A stretch of 64,000 nt of DNA from Doris montereyensis (lineage: Eukaryota > Mollusca > Gastropoda > Nudibranchia > Dorididae), in NCBI GenBank assembly GCA_037039925.1, contig JAXRKP010000161.1:337501-401500 (forward strand). Direction: 5' to 3'. Under the pieces are notes generated by a model. The model had not been told where the DNA came from. It did not search any database and worked only from the letters and a program-made list of their open reading frames with translations. Shown piece by piece: positions 31,200-42,881 of this stretch (the stretch's first letter is position 1; each line of letters begins with the position of its first letter). Both the position numbers and the translations under genes were made by a program.

Positions 31200-32329
31200 G
31201 AATTTGTTTCTACAAAAATGTACAGACCATCAAGGTGACTTAAACAATGAAAAAAGATATATTTGAAGGAGACTTAAGCCCGTGGTTGGGGCATAAATAG
31301 CAAACAGTTATTATGAGGTTCAATTTGGCAGTGGAATGCTTAGTAAAAATCATGGTGTCTTGATCAACTTGAGAATGAATATATAATTACAATGTTTTAT
31401 TATTAAATTATTGTGATATATACTCGTGATATCATTATTGTGAGTGATCCAGCTATAGTGATGAGCTTTTGCCCCTTCTACGATAAATGTTTTATTTACA
31501 ATAAACAATTGAATGTACACTTCTTTGCGTTTCTTTTTAATACTTTTAAAAGGCATTGATTTAAACATTTATTTTTAAGTAGGCGGCCACATTAAATAGG
31601 GGAAAAGAACTAGCAGCATTTCTGTGAAAATACATATTACATTGACTAAGAATCTTTATTTTGGCTCTGAGAGCATAGCCTAAGTGCTCTTTAACTGTAA
31701 GGGCGGGGGCAAGAATGGAATATTAAGCCGGGAGTGAGGGCCATAGGCCTACTAGTTATCAAACAGAAGGCAAAATAAACCAATAACTAAGGCTCTAGGG
31801 TAGGGGAGGTTACAGGAGGTTTAATGAATAAACTTCAAGGAAAATGCTAAGTGGGGAAACAAAATATCAAAACAAATTCAAGTTTTTTTCATTTTTTTTC
31901 AAGCCACTTCTCAATTTTGTTTAAAAATGCCAATTTTAATGAATTGCAATTACATGACGACAAAATATTTGCGAGCAACAGAATGTAAATATGATCAACT
32001 TAGCCATGGAAAATAAACAGGTTAAATATAGTAGATGAGAAGAAATGCGAGGGTGTCATGAGTCCAAGCTGATTGGCTCAAAAGACAAAACAACTTTCTT
32101 TGCTTACAATAATTTCATGCCATGTAAAGCAGGGGTGGAGTCCAAATTGATTGGCTCAAAGTAACAAAACAGCATTCTTTGCTAACAACAATTTCATGAG
32201 AAGGACAGTGGGGGGTGAAATCACCAAAGACCCTACAATACATGCCAAGGGGTAGTAAACAATGCTCATGTGCATTCAGAAGCAGGCTGTTGCACATAAC
32301 TCATAATTAAACATTCAGAAAAATTACTA
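31200..32329. other. Intergenic stretch with a ~96 bp direct duplication
   Basis: No gene seen. A segment near 32050-32125 (GAGTCCAAGCTGATTGGCTC, then AACTTTCTTTGCTTACAA) repeats at about 32148-32200 with changes, giving a two-copy tandem duplication just before the mariner-like remnant. Confidence 0.6.
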
Positions 32330-33250
32330 AAACCTGATCATCGAAACGTCGGGCAGTGGTCAACCAAAGACTGGAAGAACCAATATCAATGTTCAGCAAG
32401 TAGAACAACTTGTTTTATCACAAGAGGACAATCCGGGGCACAAACTGCAAACAAAGATCGGGCAAGAACTGAAAATAGGTTGCACTTCTATGAGTAGAAT
32501 AAACAAACATGATTTACATTTAAAAGTTTATAAATGAATACAAACTGGCAGAAAAAATGATAAGGTAAAACAAAGAGAAGATCTCGATCCCATTCTATTT
32601 TAGCTTAAATTTACATGTGAGAAAGCCAAACGAATAGTGTTCACTGACGAAAAAGACTTTACTCTTGAAGTATCCAAGAATCGACAAAATGCCGTTGTTT
32701 ACATATATAAAAAGTCACAAACTGCATCAGGATGGTTGTAACAAGGGACAAATAGATTTTCTAAGAAAGTTATGGCTTCTGCTGGTGTTTGTTAAAGAGG
32801 AAAAACAAAAATGTATTTCATTGACACGACAAGAACAAAAGTAAATGCTGCCAATTACATTGCTCTTCCACTGGAAAATCTACTGCCAGATTGTAAGGAA
32901 TTGTACCCACATGCTGACTGTCTTTGACAACAAGATGGGACTCCATCTCATGCCAGCAGAGTGAAACAAGAATTCCTTACTTCTCAAAATATTTGTTTCA
33001 TAAAAAACGATGAATGGTCCCCAATGTCGGCAGATCTCAACCCCATGGACTATTCTATTTGGAATTCCTTAAGCGAAAAGGTGTTCTCTGGCAAATCAAC
33101 TAGCTTCCCTGAACAAGAACTTAAAGACAAAACTTGGAACGTTGAGGAAAAAAAACTCTTAATGAAATGAGACGAGCCATATCGTCATGGAAGAAAAGAC
33201 TGAGACTGGTTTCTAAGGAAAAGGGTGGTTCAATTGAACACCTTTACATA
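32330..33250 (+). pseudogene. Dead mariner-like (Tc1/mariner superfamily) transposase
   Basis: Plus-strand frames read in order: a helix-turn-helix part (TSGSGQPKTGR, VEQLVLSQEDNPGHK, SRINKHDLHLK); FTDEKDFTLEVSKN with the first catalytic Asp; MASAGVC and KMYFIDTTRTKVNAANY; QQDGTPSHASRVKQEF with the second Asp; and WSPMSADLNPMDYSIWNSLS with the third acidic site. Stop codons interrupt it, including a TGA just before QQDG, so it cannot make protein. The DDE layout and the DLNPMDYSIW motif place it in the mariner-like group. I could not fix terminal inverted repeats by eye. Confidence 0.85.
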
Positions 33251-33284
33251 TGAAGATATGTAAATAGACTACTATAGACATAAT

Positions 33285-33382
33285 GTATACTGTGTAATAT
33301 ATTGTAAAGCACTTAGAGCCTCTTTTAGCGAAATAAGTGTTCCATAAGTGTTTATCATTGTTATAATTATTATTATTATTAT
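33285..33382 (+). mobile_element. LINE 3' tail (L2/CR1-like)
   Basis: GTAAAGCACTTAGAGCC, then TTTTAGCGAAATAAGTG, then a TTATTATTATTATTA tail. It has the same design as the 3' end of the LINE at 21037-22385 (GGCGCTTTGAGC..ATT repeat). Only the last ~100 bp remain. Confidence 0.6.
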
Positions 33383-34120
33383 CAAGTGAACATTCAAACG
33401 CATAATTTGAAACTGATTTTGGTCAAGTACATGTGCCTTTACAAATGTAACAAAAGCTCATGCATCTCTCAATATTTTTATTTGAAAGTCACACATCTAA
33501 TGTACAAATAGTTATATTTTCACTTTACTAAAGGACATTAAAAAGCAAATCGTTCATTGTTGAATTATAAGGTTTTAAATTTCAATTTTTTGGAATGTGT
33601 AATAATAACTAACCAACCATCTAATAACTAACTTTCTAACCAAATAAATAATATAAATATATATATATACACATGTATTAAAAAACGAATGATCTCAATG
33701 ACGAATGACGAGTAAATCTAAGCTGGTGGCATCCATTTCGAATGCGAATATTCAAGAACCGAACATGAAAGTATCCATTCATTCCTGTGAGTGAATGAAT
33801 CAATAAAAGTCCGGACTCGTAAAAGTAAATAAAAACAGACTCCAAAACCCGAGTATCATCAGTATCTTGTGGAGAGAATATCACAAACAGCAAGTCGTTT
33901 GTGATAAACAGTGATAGAAGATAAAACATAAAATCGACAAAACCAAGGCCCCAAGGTGTTGCCCTGAGTAATAAGGGGAAAAAATCCAGCTGAAGATAAA
34001 TAAAAAAAACCCCACATTACGTAGACATAACGTATCATATATACATGTATAACTTTTAGCATCTTTCCTCATACCTGTCTAGCTGTTCTGTTATGTCTGT
34101 CCATCTGCCCGTCTTTCTGT
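33383..34120. other. Intergenic, nothing recognised
   Basis: AT-rich; a short TA run lies near 33657. The open frames at 33678-34072 are short and unrecognised. Confidence 0.45.
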
Positions 34121-34123
34121 ATG

Positions 34124-34290
<167 letters not shown>

Positions 34291-34917
34291 AATGTCTTGC
34301 CATCTGTCACTCACTCTCCTCACCTCTTCCTTGTCTTACTCCTTCGTCTTCTTTTTCTTCTTCTTTTTTATACTGTTGTTCTTGTCTAGTTATTGGCATG
34401 AAATTTCAAATAAATTAATGATCTAGTTGAAGCAGGAGAGGATGGTCATGATGGTTTTAATGAAGATGATGTTAATTGTGAGCTCAAGATAAAGCAGGTA
34501 ATTACTGATAAAGTAAGGATAATAGCTATGACAGACAATCATCATTGTTCTAAATTCATAGACCAATAATTAAATCAACAAATAGAAATAAATATAACAT
34601 ACATGTATAAATAAATAAAATTGAGGGTTTCAGGATGTATCGAGCTAAAAGTCGAATCTGTAGCAAGCTGCTCGATTTCAGTATCTGTCTGACAAAATAC
34701 TACTCAGTACTCACTACTCCTTTATAGTGTACGTAATCTACTGTAGTTTTACCTCACACACTTTCACCATTTATTATTTATTTACTTTACTCACTTCCAC
34801 TGTTCAACGCTATATCGACTGGTAAGTTAAAGCAGTAATAAATTGTAACATTATCTACAGCTAGATCTATATACTCATACAGTAGTTTGTGTTGATATAG
34901 CAAAGCCAACAAAGACT

Positions 34918-35112
<195 letters not shown>

Positions 35113-35989
35113 ACTGCCAGTGTGAGTGTAGTCAGTAGTGTGTAGTGTCTTGTGAAATAGTGAGTGGGCCCAGAAGTTTGTATGGGTTGTACGTACATGT
35201 ATTGTGTTACGTTGTAATTGTGCAAAAGAACCTGGATCTAGCTCCAGATTCTGTCATCTAGAAAGTTAACGGTTGATGATGGATTATTCATAGATCTATC
35301 TTCTACCTCAAGAACGGCATGTATTGGTGTTGTATCCACAAGTCTGTCAATTACTTTAACAGAATGTGGAGTCTTATTCTTATGACCACTGGATCTAGAT
35401 CTAAATCATCTTCTCTTATAGTAATACTTTTATAAGATCTAGATTTAGATCTAGATCTAATATTCTATTTTTACAAGTACAATTTAAAAATTACAAGGTG
35501 GTCTGATTGCGGAGCAGAGACACCACTGTCACCAGGTCAGTTCATAGACTTCTTCCACAGACCTAAGCACGAGAATTTGTGCTAAAACTTTTGATATCGT
35601 CGAAACAAACAATGATTGAGTCATCATCAGTGAGGAACACTAGTAAACCCATGCCCATAGTGATACTGCACAGCAATACTAATACGGACCAGGGCAGTAC
35701 CAATTCAAGTGTTTGTTCTTAGTATGGACAGCTTGAGAATAGAACCACCTGGTCAACAACACTGTCTTATCAGACAAACTTAGAGGGTTTTAAGACCACA
35801 CTTGCAGACTATAGCGGCTTGGTTGCTCTCTCGCTCATCATATCAAAGCCCAGCAGGGGATTCTATGACATACAAATACAGAAGGTGAAGAATAGCTATA
35901 GTTTCCTGGTACCTTTGCCGCTTTGCCATATAGGTGGAAAACTATTTAAACCATAGTTGTTATCAGCTCAATCACACACACTCTCAAAA

Positions 35990-36440
35990 CAGACCAGATC
36001 ACATTTACACCCCTCTAACGATGGACTTGTCGTAGTAGGATCATTCCATTTTACAATAGGGGTGACCAATGAATGAAACTTGTATAATCAAGCCAATTCA
36101 TGCATAGTACAGTTGTCAGCATGGACACACCACTTTAGAATTAGACTCAACTGAAGGCCTTTTGGATGTAAGCTTATGAGCCTGAACGTGTCTTTTTTCC
36201 TGTTTTCTGAATAGTAAACCAATCAGAAAGTATTATTTTAAAAGAGGATGAGCATAAGACAGAGAGAGGGTAACAAGAAGGAGGAATATTCAGGCCTCTC
36301 CTGACCCGAAGTTCCTTCCCGGCCAATGCCGAGCATCGTGCTGAGAGGTGTGTAGCAGGTAAACGGTAAATCCCGGGCGTAGTGCTAAACGGAAAGCTGT
36401 AACAAACCGGAATTTACCGGTCGTAGCCTTACCAGGGTTA
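35990..36440 (+). repeat. Duplicated ~450 bp block, copy A
   Basis: Shares order and sequence with 37272-37712: CACATTTACA.CCTCTA, GGATCATTCCATTTTACA, ATAATCAAGCC, AAGCTTATGAGCCTGAA, ACCAATCAGAAAG, GATGAGCATAAGACAG, GTAACAAGAAGGAGGAA, TGTGTAGCAGG and AATCCCGGGC. No protein family recognised. It may be an unclassified transposon fragment. Confidence 0.8.
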
Positions 36441-37271
36441 ATCAGTATCCTGATACTCATATTATTACACACCGTGTGACTTCTTGACCCTTTCTGACGT
36501 TGCGGTATGAGGATGCTGGAATTTAAAGGCTGGAACATGTATTTGGTGTTTTAAAATGGATAAAAAATTCCCATTTCTTTATTATTCATGATGAAGCCTA
36601 TCATGGCCTGTGAAACCCTCAGCAATAATAAAAAAAACAAAAAACAATGCTCAAACAATATTACTGAGTCTGGAAAAACTGCACCACAGCGATGATGCAT
36701 AAAGAGGAGATATGAAAGGCAGTCATGATCAATTTGTGTGTAGCCTAAAAAACTTGCATCTAGATTGCAGTAAATCGTCTCAACGCTATTTACAGAAGAT
36801 CATACCATAACAGTAGAAGAGGTTTGAGAGCGTGCCCTTTTGGAGATTGAAAAATCATGCTACCATGCAGACTCTGCTGGTAAGCAGGCTGAACTTTTAG
36901 CCATTGGCCATCCATTTCTACAGCATGCAAAAACTTAATCAAAGATTTCTCAGTCACCAACACCACATTGGTTGGACAGGCATCTTTTGACTTGATTGAC
37001 CTTGCTTAACCTCAACATACTTAAGCACAAGCAAGACAGCTCGCTTTGCCAGTGCAATGGAATCTATACACACCAGTTGGCTCGCGGAGAGTCGTTGGGT
37101 CGTGAGGCTGCCCACAGAGTTTTCCAAATTTACTAGGTATTGTGACTTCTCATCAGATCATTGTCAATCATGTAGTATTTGGTCACATGGTATGACGATC
37201 ATCTGGTCTCACCCAAGCCACGCCAAACTAGGATGATCCCACTCTTTTCAATTTGAGTAGGAGACAAAAAG
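36441..37271. other. Spacer between the duplicated blocks
   Basis: No gene or known repeat recognised. Confidence 0.4.
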
Positions 37272-37712
37272 AAACAGACCACCTCACATTTACATACCTC
37301 TAGTACTGGACTTGTCCTACTAGGATCATTCCATTTTACAATAGGTGTGACTGATAAATGAAAATTGTACAATCAAGCCTACTTCATACAAAGTAGACAT
37401 TTTGAGATCAGAGACAACCAGATGTCCATTTGACGTGTAAGCTTATAAGCCTGAAAGCGTCTTTTTACCTGATTACTGATACGTTAACCAATCAGAAAGC
37501 ATTATGTAGGAAGAGGATGAACATAAGACAGTGAGAAGGTAACAAAAAGGAGGAAAAGTCAACCCCCTCCTGATCCGCCCTTCCTTTTCGGCAATGCAGG
37601 GCATAGCGCTGAGAGCTGTGTAGCAGGAAAACAGGAAATCCCGGGCATCGCACTTAACAGAGTGCTGTGACTAACTAGCAATTACCAATCATAGTCTTTC
37701 TCGGGTTAAATT
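37272..37712 (+). repeat. Duplicated ~450 bp block, copy B
   Basis: Second copy, about 1.28 kb to the right in the same orientation and diverged by scattered substitutions and small indels. The ends of the copies fade into non-matching sequence, and no flanking target duplication was found by eye. Either a local segmental duplication or two insertions of one element. Confidence 0.8.
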
Positions 37713-38077
37713 GATGAATTAAGACCATTTTACGTTTTGCCTGCAAAACAATGTGCATTGTGATGCCGCACTGTCTGGCAGTTAGAGTAAGATTCAGTGT
37801 TAACAGCCTAATTTATGCTAGACAATGACCGTTGTTTTTCTTGACCCAGATGGATCAAATTGTCACTCTGCTGTCTGGCAGCCAGAGAGGTTTGCTAGCA
37901 GCACTTATTTATTACAACTGAGAGGCAAAGCTTGATCATCTACACATCTGGTTTAATTGAAATGCCTTCTGTGAGAGAAAAAGCTCAAAGCAGAAGCAAT
38001 TGATAATATGTCATAGAATATAAAATTTATGTCTGTTTACTTTTTTTTTCAATTCAAGATAACGTCTGATTTTCACA

Positions 38078-38200
38078 ATGTCTTCGAATGATCCTGATGA
38101 GGCTGCAAATTCCTGCTCTAGTCAAAATTTTTTCCAGCCCAATGAGGAGTCGGTTGCCTTGATAGTCAATCTTGGTTTTTCTAGGAATGCCGCCATACGG
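38078..38200 (+). CDS. PTRH2-like: PTH2 exon 1: start and first half of UBA domain
   Basis: Starts MSSNDPDEAANSCSSQNFFQ and ends VALIVNLGFSRNAAIR at donor GTGAGT, phase 0, 123 nt. The ..LGFSRNAAIR pattern is the first helix and MGF-like loop of a UBA domain. Confidence 0.85.
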
Positions 38201-41169
38201 GTGAGTGTAAAGACAGACAATGAGAGAAGGGCGTGTCGAAAGTGAAGAACCAGGACAGGAAATAAATTTTGAAGCCCTGTAGTTAGCATAATATATATTA
38301 TAATCAAACTGTTTTACAGGGATTTCCATGCTAAAGTAATCTGAAAATAAATTGACAGAGTGTGAACATCAATACAGGTGTGAAACAGGACTGCATTCTA
38401 TCACCTTTTCTATTCTGCCTTGCTATCGAATAGATTATGAAGGAATCTGTTGAAAATAAGAAAACAGGACTAAGGTGGACATTCTCTGAAATATTAGAGG
38501 ACCTTGATTTTGCTGATGTTGTACTCCTGTCACAGAACATCACAGATATACAAACCAAAACACAGTGAGTTGATAACAATGCACAAAAACTGGGGCTACA
38601 CATAAATATTGAAAAACAAAAATGATGAGGATGAAGAACAAATTGAAACAACTGGTGAAACTTGGAAACAAGAAGATTGAAGATATACAAGCTTTCACAT
38701 ATCTCGGAAGTAAAATTACTCAAAATGGAAATTCTGAAGATGAGATCAAAGAAAGATGAACAAAAGCAAGAAAAGCATTTTGATCACTGAGTAATATTTG
38801 GAATTCAAGAAAAATTTCAATTAAAACAAAACTCAGATTCTACAAATCTAATATTCTAGCTGTCCTTCTTTATGGTGTTGATGACAAAATTGGCATCTGA
38901 TCGTGTTCAATGGCAATCCACTGTGTCGGCCTTATGTGCTGCCCAAGCACCACGAGGATAAGTAAAGTAAGTAAGTAGGAACAAAGACGAGACAAATGCT
39001 CCTTGGTCCCTAAAGAGCGCATAGTTAGCAAAGTTGGTAGAGCACTTTCTTTTCATGACGAGGTGATGGGTGCAGACGTAGGGGCTTCAATATTTATTTC
39101 TTGTTCTTATTCTTCGCATAGGGGTGAGTGTCAGCTGGGAGAACAATTTGAAAACATTTGGTCCATCTTACTCACTGTATGGATAGATTACTATCATATC
39201 AATAAGTGGCATTGGTGGCCAAGTGGTTTGGCTACCAGACTTGGAATCATGAGGTCTCGGGTTCAAATCCTGCTAAAGCTAGGCCCGACGTTGTGTTCCT
39301 TGAGAAAGACACGTAACACACATTTCCCCACTCTACTAATTTGAGAGTAAAAATCTGCGTCAGACTAGCGTCCCTGTCCGTGAGGTGATTGAGATCACCG
39401 CATATGGTGGGTGGAATAAATTTCAATCATTCAATCAATCGATCGTTTTTACATGTTTGTGAGTCAGGATGATCTATAGGTGTGTTATTTGGTTGTTTGT
39501 TTGTCTGTAAGGGTGTGGGAGGGGTTTGGGCGGGGATGGGGTTCGTTGCCAGGTGATTGTTTTGTTTAGTTTAAAGACATTTCTTTCTTGTCTTGTTAGT
39601 ATGATAGAAAAGACAGTCAGGTATTTACAATATTTGCAAGTGTAGATGATTAACAAGTGGTTTTGTGTTGTCTTTTTCACAGGCACTCTTTTTTACACAG
39701 GCAATCAGTCTGCTTGGATTTAGCTGCTGGATGGCTCCTTGAAAACAATGATAGAAATGTAGACACACCCTTGGAGGTAAGATATTTCAGGAATATTACC
39801 ATAAATGCTGATTGTGTACAACTGCATGCGTGTCTAAATCTGTGGGAAAGGAGACTCAAAAGATAACTAAAAGATCTTCAAGAAATTACATTAAATTTCG
39901 AAAATAAATACAAGCAAGCAAAGTTATGGGAAATGAAATGTAAGATTCAACCTCTGACTTTATTATTCTCTTATGACTATTATACTATTTAACTAAAAGT
40001 TTGTTTTCAAAGTGAAGATGCTTTACTTTTAGAAACTATTCATCGTTTCAGAGGACTAATTCATGGTTGTATGCTATTATTTGATTTATGAATCCTGGTG
40101 AGGTGACAAAAATTTAGTGATGTACCCATTCTTGATCGATCTTTTGTAGTTGGATTTGCAAGGAGCAAGCGAAAGTAGTGATGATGAGGATTTCATGACG
40201 AGCGATGCATATAAAATGGTGTTTGTTGTGAACTCGGAGCTCAACATGGGCGTGGGAAAAGTAGCGGCTCAAGTTGCACATGCAGCCCTTGCTTTGTTTC
40301 GGAAAATAATGGAGGATGGTTCAAATTCAAAGACGTTCTCTTTGATGGCATGGGACCACATGGGGTGAGCTTACTTTCCTGATGCATTTTTTTGTTGTGA
40401 ATTTGGAATTTCTTTGTTTTTTGGGGGCTACATAGTTCTGGGTCCAACGTCAGCATGTCTCAACCAATAGGTCACGAGTTAATGCCTCAACAGGTTGAAC
40501 AAATTCCTCTAGTATTTTGGATACAACTCACTCCCATGGTCCATTTAGGTGGATCGACATCATCTATTTTTCCCCTTCTCTTTTTTTCTTTCTTTCTTTT
40601 CAACGCCATTTGAACATTGAATTGTACGAAATGATGCATCATATCGTCGCTGCTGATCGCTGCAACTTTGGGGGAAATTTTACTCTTTCTCAAACATTTC
40701 AAAATAACTTTCCTCGTAATTTACATAATATATCAGTCAACTTCTGAAAATGCCTAAAGATCTTCACTGTGTTATCCGTAGCAGTGATTGTTTTCCTCAA
40801 CGGTTATTTGTAAAACATTTTTTAGATTTTACTCCAAAGTTGCCAAATGCTCCATGTGCTCATATCAACTGGCAGCTGCGATAGGTTGATGCATATATGT
40901 AGCTAACATGTCTCCATTGTTCTCTGACCATTACAATTTGTCTCTTTTTTTTATCTTACTGTTCCACCAGGGAAATGAAAATTGTTCTGAGAGGTGAGAG
41001 CACAATACAGTTGGAGGCTTTGGCTGGACAGGCAGCTGTGTTGAACCTTGACCACCATGTTGTTCAAGACGAGGCTTGACTCAAGTCGCCCGGCTCATGC
41101 ACCGTTCTGGGTGTGTTTGGCAAGGTGGAGGACGTGGACAGGGTCACCGGAAATCTGAAGTTGTTGTGA
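38078..41169 (+). CDS. PTRH2-like: Peptidyl-tRNA hydrolase 2 with N-terminal UBA domain (four exons, frameshifted)
   Basis: The PTH2 domain, from SDAYKMVFVVNSELNMGVGK to the end, carries the family signature VGKVAAQVAHAAL, then the WDHMGEMKIVLRG and HHVVQD regions, then PGS.TVLGVFG and RVTGNLKLL. PTH2 enzymes cut peptides from tRNAs dropped by ribosomes; the human protein is mitochondrial. Exons 1 and 2 together form a UBA-type domain (VALIVNLGFSRNAAIR.. then LDLAAGWLLENN), which binds ubiquitin in other proteins. Human PTRH2 has a membrane segment instead, but UBA-PTH2 fusions occur in invertebrates, so I regard this as a PTH2 family member and not a strict PTRH2 ortholog. Exon 2 (94 nt) and exon 4 have indels in or near short base runs that break the frame. 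Whether these are real or consensus errors cannot be settled here. Confidence 0.88.
38340..38970 (+). mobile_element. RTE-like LINE fragment in PTH2 intron 1
   Basis: Broken plus-strand frames read INTGVKQDCILSPFLFCLAI, EDLDFADVVLLSQ (degenerate catalytic box), AQKLGLHINIEK, FTYLGSKITQNG, KARKAF, and KTKLRFYKSNILAVLLYG. They end in ASDRVQWQSTVSALCAAQAP then RG and stop, followed by an AAGT-type tail. The WQ..VSALCA ending is typical of RTE-clade ORF2. Stops and shifts show it is dead. Its last ~90 bp match 59105-59205. Confidence 0.87.
39206..39410 (+). mobile_element. tRNA-derived SINE, plus-strand copy
   Basis: Head GTGGCATTGGTGGCCAAGTG, box B GGGTTCAAATCCTGC, body to CCCACTCTAC..GTCAGACTAGCGTCC. 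The last part diverges from the other copies. It lies in PTH2 intron 1. Confidence 0.83.
39683..39776 (+). CDS. PTRH2-like: PTH2 exon 2: second half of UBA domain (frameshifted)
   Basis: After CACAG the phase-0 reading gives ALFFT; after a shift come GNQS and then LDLAAGWLLENNDRNVDTPL then E at donor GTAAGA. Changing the T6 run to T7 (or T4) and GCTTGG to GCTTTGG gives one frame with GNQSALDLAAGW. Flanking exons are both in phase 0, so 94 nt cannot be right. This supports consensus indels. Confidence 0.8.
40150..40364 (+). CDS. PTRH2-like: PTH2 exon 3: linker and first half of hydrolase domain
   Basis: Codes an acidic Ser-rich linker (SESSDDEDFMTSD), then AYKMVFVVNSELNMGVGKVA and AQVAHAALALFRKI, ending AWDHMG at donor GTGAGC, phase 2. 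This frame is clean. Confidence 0.93.
40971..41169 (+). CDS. PTRH2-like: PTH2 exon 4: second half of hydrolase domain (frameshifted)
   Basis: Codes EMKIVLRGESTIQLEALAGQ, then AAVLNLDHHVVQDEA, and meets an in-frame TGA at about 41077. Right after it, a shifted frame reads TQVA, and the first frame returns at PGSCTVLGVFGKVEDVDR and ends GNLKLL. The conserved D..-TQ.APGS stretch thus appears split by a one-base loss near GGCTTGA and a two-base loss in the CCC run, with the frame restored overall. Confidence 0.88.
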
Positions 41170-41620
41170 TAAACTTTTTCTTGGTGAAGAAAATTTGTCT
41201 GGCCAGGGCATTATTCTTTCAAACAGGGCATTCGTAGGATTACAGATAATTTTAGTCTTGAACATTTGTAGTCGTGATCAAAAGAATCGGGCGTTTGGTT
41301 GTAAATGGCTGATTGAGATATTAGATTGTTTAGTATAATATCCAGCTTTATGTCAAGCATTCGTTTTTTAACAAAGATTGCGTTTTGAAGTGTAAAAAAA
41401 GAGTGTCGGACATTAGAAGTAGCCACTTTAAACCTCCTCTCCTTTTCTTTTCCTCTCTTATTCTTTCGCTTATAGTTTTCTTACTGCTCTGTACATAATA
41501 GTGGAATTGTTACGTTTCATTGAACAAATGATAAAAGCATGTTAGAAAATTTCATAAATAATTGAGTTATGGTTGTTTTTATAAATATGATTTTCTTTTC
41601 ATTAACAAGATAACGTAATG

Positions 41621-41626
41621 AATAAA
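41621..41626 (+). terminator. Candidate PTH2 poly(A) signal AATAAA
   Basis: AATAAA about 450 bp beyond the stop codon. No transcript data to confirm. Confidence 0.3.
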
Positions 41627-41828
41627 TGCAAAACTGTATTGAAAGTGGATTTAACCTTTTCACCCATATCTCACCTCATTTTGTTACGATATGAATATAA
41701 CCACACAAAAGTATGTGATTTTTGTCTTTGATGGGGAGTCAGTGGCCCAGAGGCAAGGTGGCAGCCTCTCAACCAAAAGGCCGTTGGTTCTTGCCTGACT
41801 GGTGAAACAGTTTATCAAGGTGTTTTTT

Positions 41829-42125
41829 TAGTAAAACCCACTCTCCTGGTGCAGGTAGTAAACCCACTCTCCTGGTGCAGGTAGTAAAACCCACTCTCCT
41901 GGTCCAGGTAGTAAAACCCACTCTCCTGGTCCAGGCAGTAAAACCCACTCTCCTGGTGCAGGTAGTAAAACCCACTCTCCTGGTCCAGGCAGTAAAACCC
42001 ACTCTCCTGGTGCAGGTAGTAAAACCCACTCTCCTGGTCCAGGCAGTAAAACCCACTCTCCTGGTCCAGGCAGTAAAACCCACTCTCCTGGTCCAGGCAG
42101 TAAAACCCACTCTCCTGGTCCAGGT
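41829..42125. repeat. 27-bp minisatellite, 11 copies
   Basis: Unit GTAAAACCCACTCTCCTGGT then CCAGGCA, with GCAGGTA / CCAGGTA / CCAGGCA variants. Because 27 is divisible by three, the array stays open in several frames on both strands, giving nine-residue peptide repeats. No splice or family evidence supports coding. Confidence 0.95.
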
Positions 42126-42875
42126 AAGTGGACTGACACCTAGTCACATCAGAGACGGAAGATTAAACGTAAGTCCCCTGTGCAAAATTTTAAAATCCTA
42201 CTATAACCCGTAGATCACCTTAGTTGTGGATGTGGTTAAATTCAGATCAATATCTGTGAAAGCTAATCAGCAAGCAAGCATTCAGTAGATATTGTAAGGA
42301 AAATTTCAAATCAGATTGAAAATAAATCAAGATTTTATACATCCGAGAGTGTTGATGTATATAGAAATAGATTTCCATTAAAAAACAATTTTATTGTGCA
42401 AAAACAAATTTTTATAACCTGAGTATAGTTGATTTGAGGGAATTTTTTTAAACAATTCTTGTTTGATGTCGGTGTGGAAAGCTGTGATAAAGTTATCTTC
42501 CCCACAGACGTGCGTATCGCAAAAAATACAACCATAAAGTCTCTCACTTGTACTCCATCTTGCCCTATTTTTCATTTAAGTCCCATATTCTACTACATAA
42601 CTGCCAACCAGCATGTAAAAAATAGATTTATTATGTTTTCTTTGCTTGTAAGTCTGTATTTACCTTTAACTGCAATTTTTGTTTAAAGAAACTCTTAAGT
42701 TAATGGCAGAAACTTGAAAAGATTGGGATGAAAGTTGGACCAGAAGACACCGTTTTGAGTTAACAAATCTACCGTCGCACTTTGCCAGAAAGGCCAGCGG
42801 TCGTTGGGCTGTTAGTTATTTACCTCAAAGAAGTTCATTTAAGTTTGATTCTCAATGTATTCAGGAATATTATGG
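42126..42875. other. Intergenic, nothing recognised
   Basis: No gene or known repeat seen between the minisatellite and the next SINE. Confidence 0.4.
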
Positions 42876-42881
42876 CGCTTT

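Noticed and set aside
36290..36538. 82-codon minus-strand open frame
   Set aside because: It overlaps the duplicated ~450 bp block, matches no family I know, and is not kept open in the second copy as far as I can see.
41074..41082. In-frame TGA in PTH2 exon 4 as a selenocysteine codon
   Set aside because: PTH2 has no selenocysteine at this site, and the reading frame is disturbed on both sides by indels, so a consensus error explains it better.
41769..42213. Several 100-113 codon open frames on both strands
   Set aside because: Product of a 27-bp repeat whose length is a multiple of three; no conserved domain or splice support.
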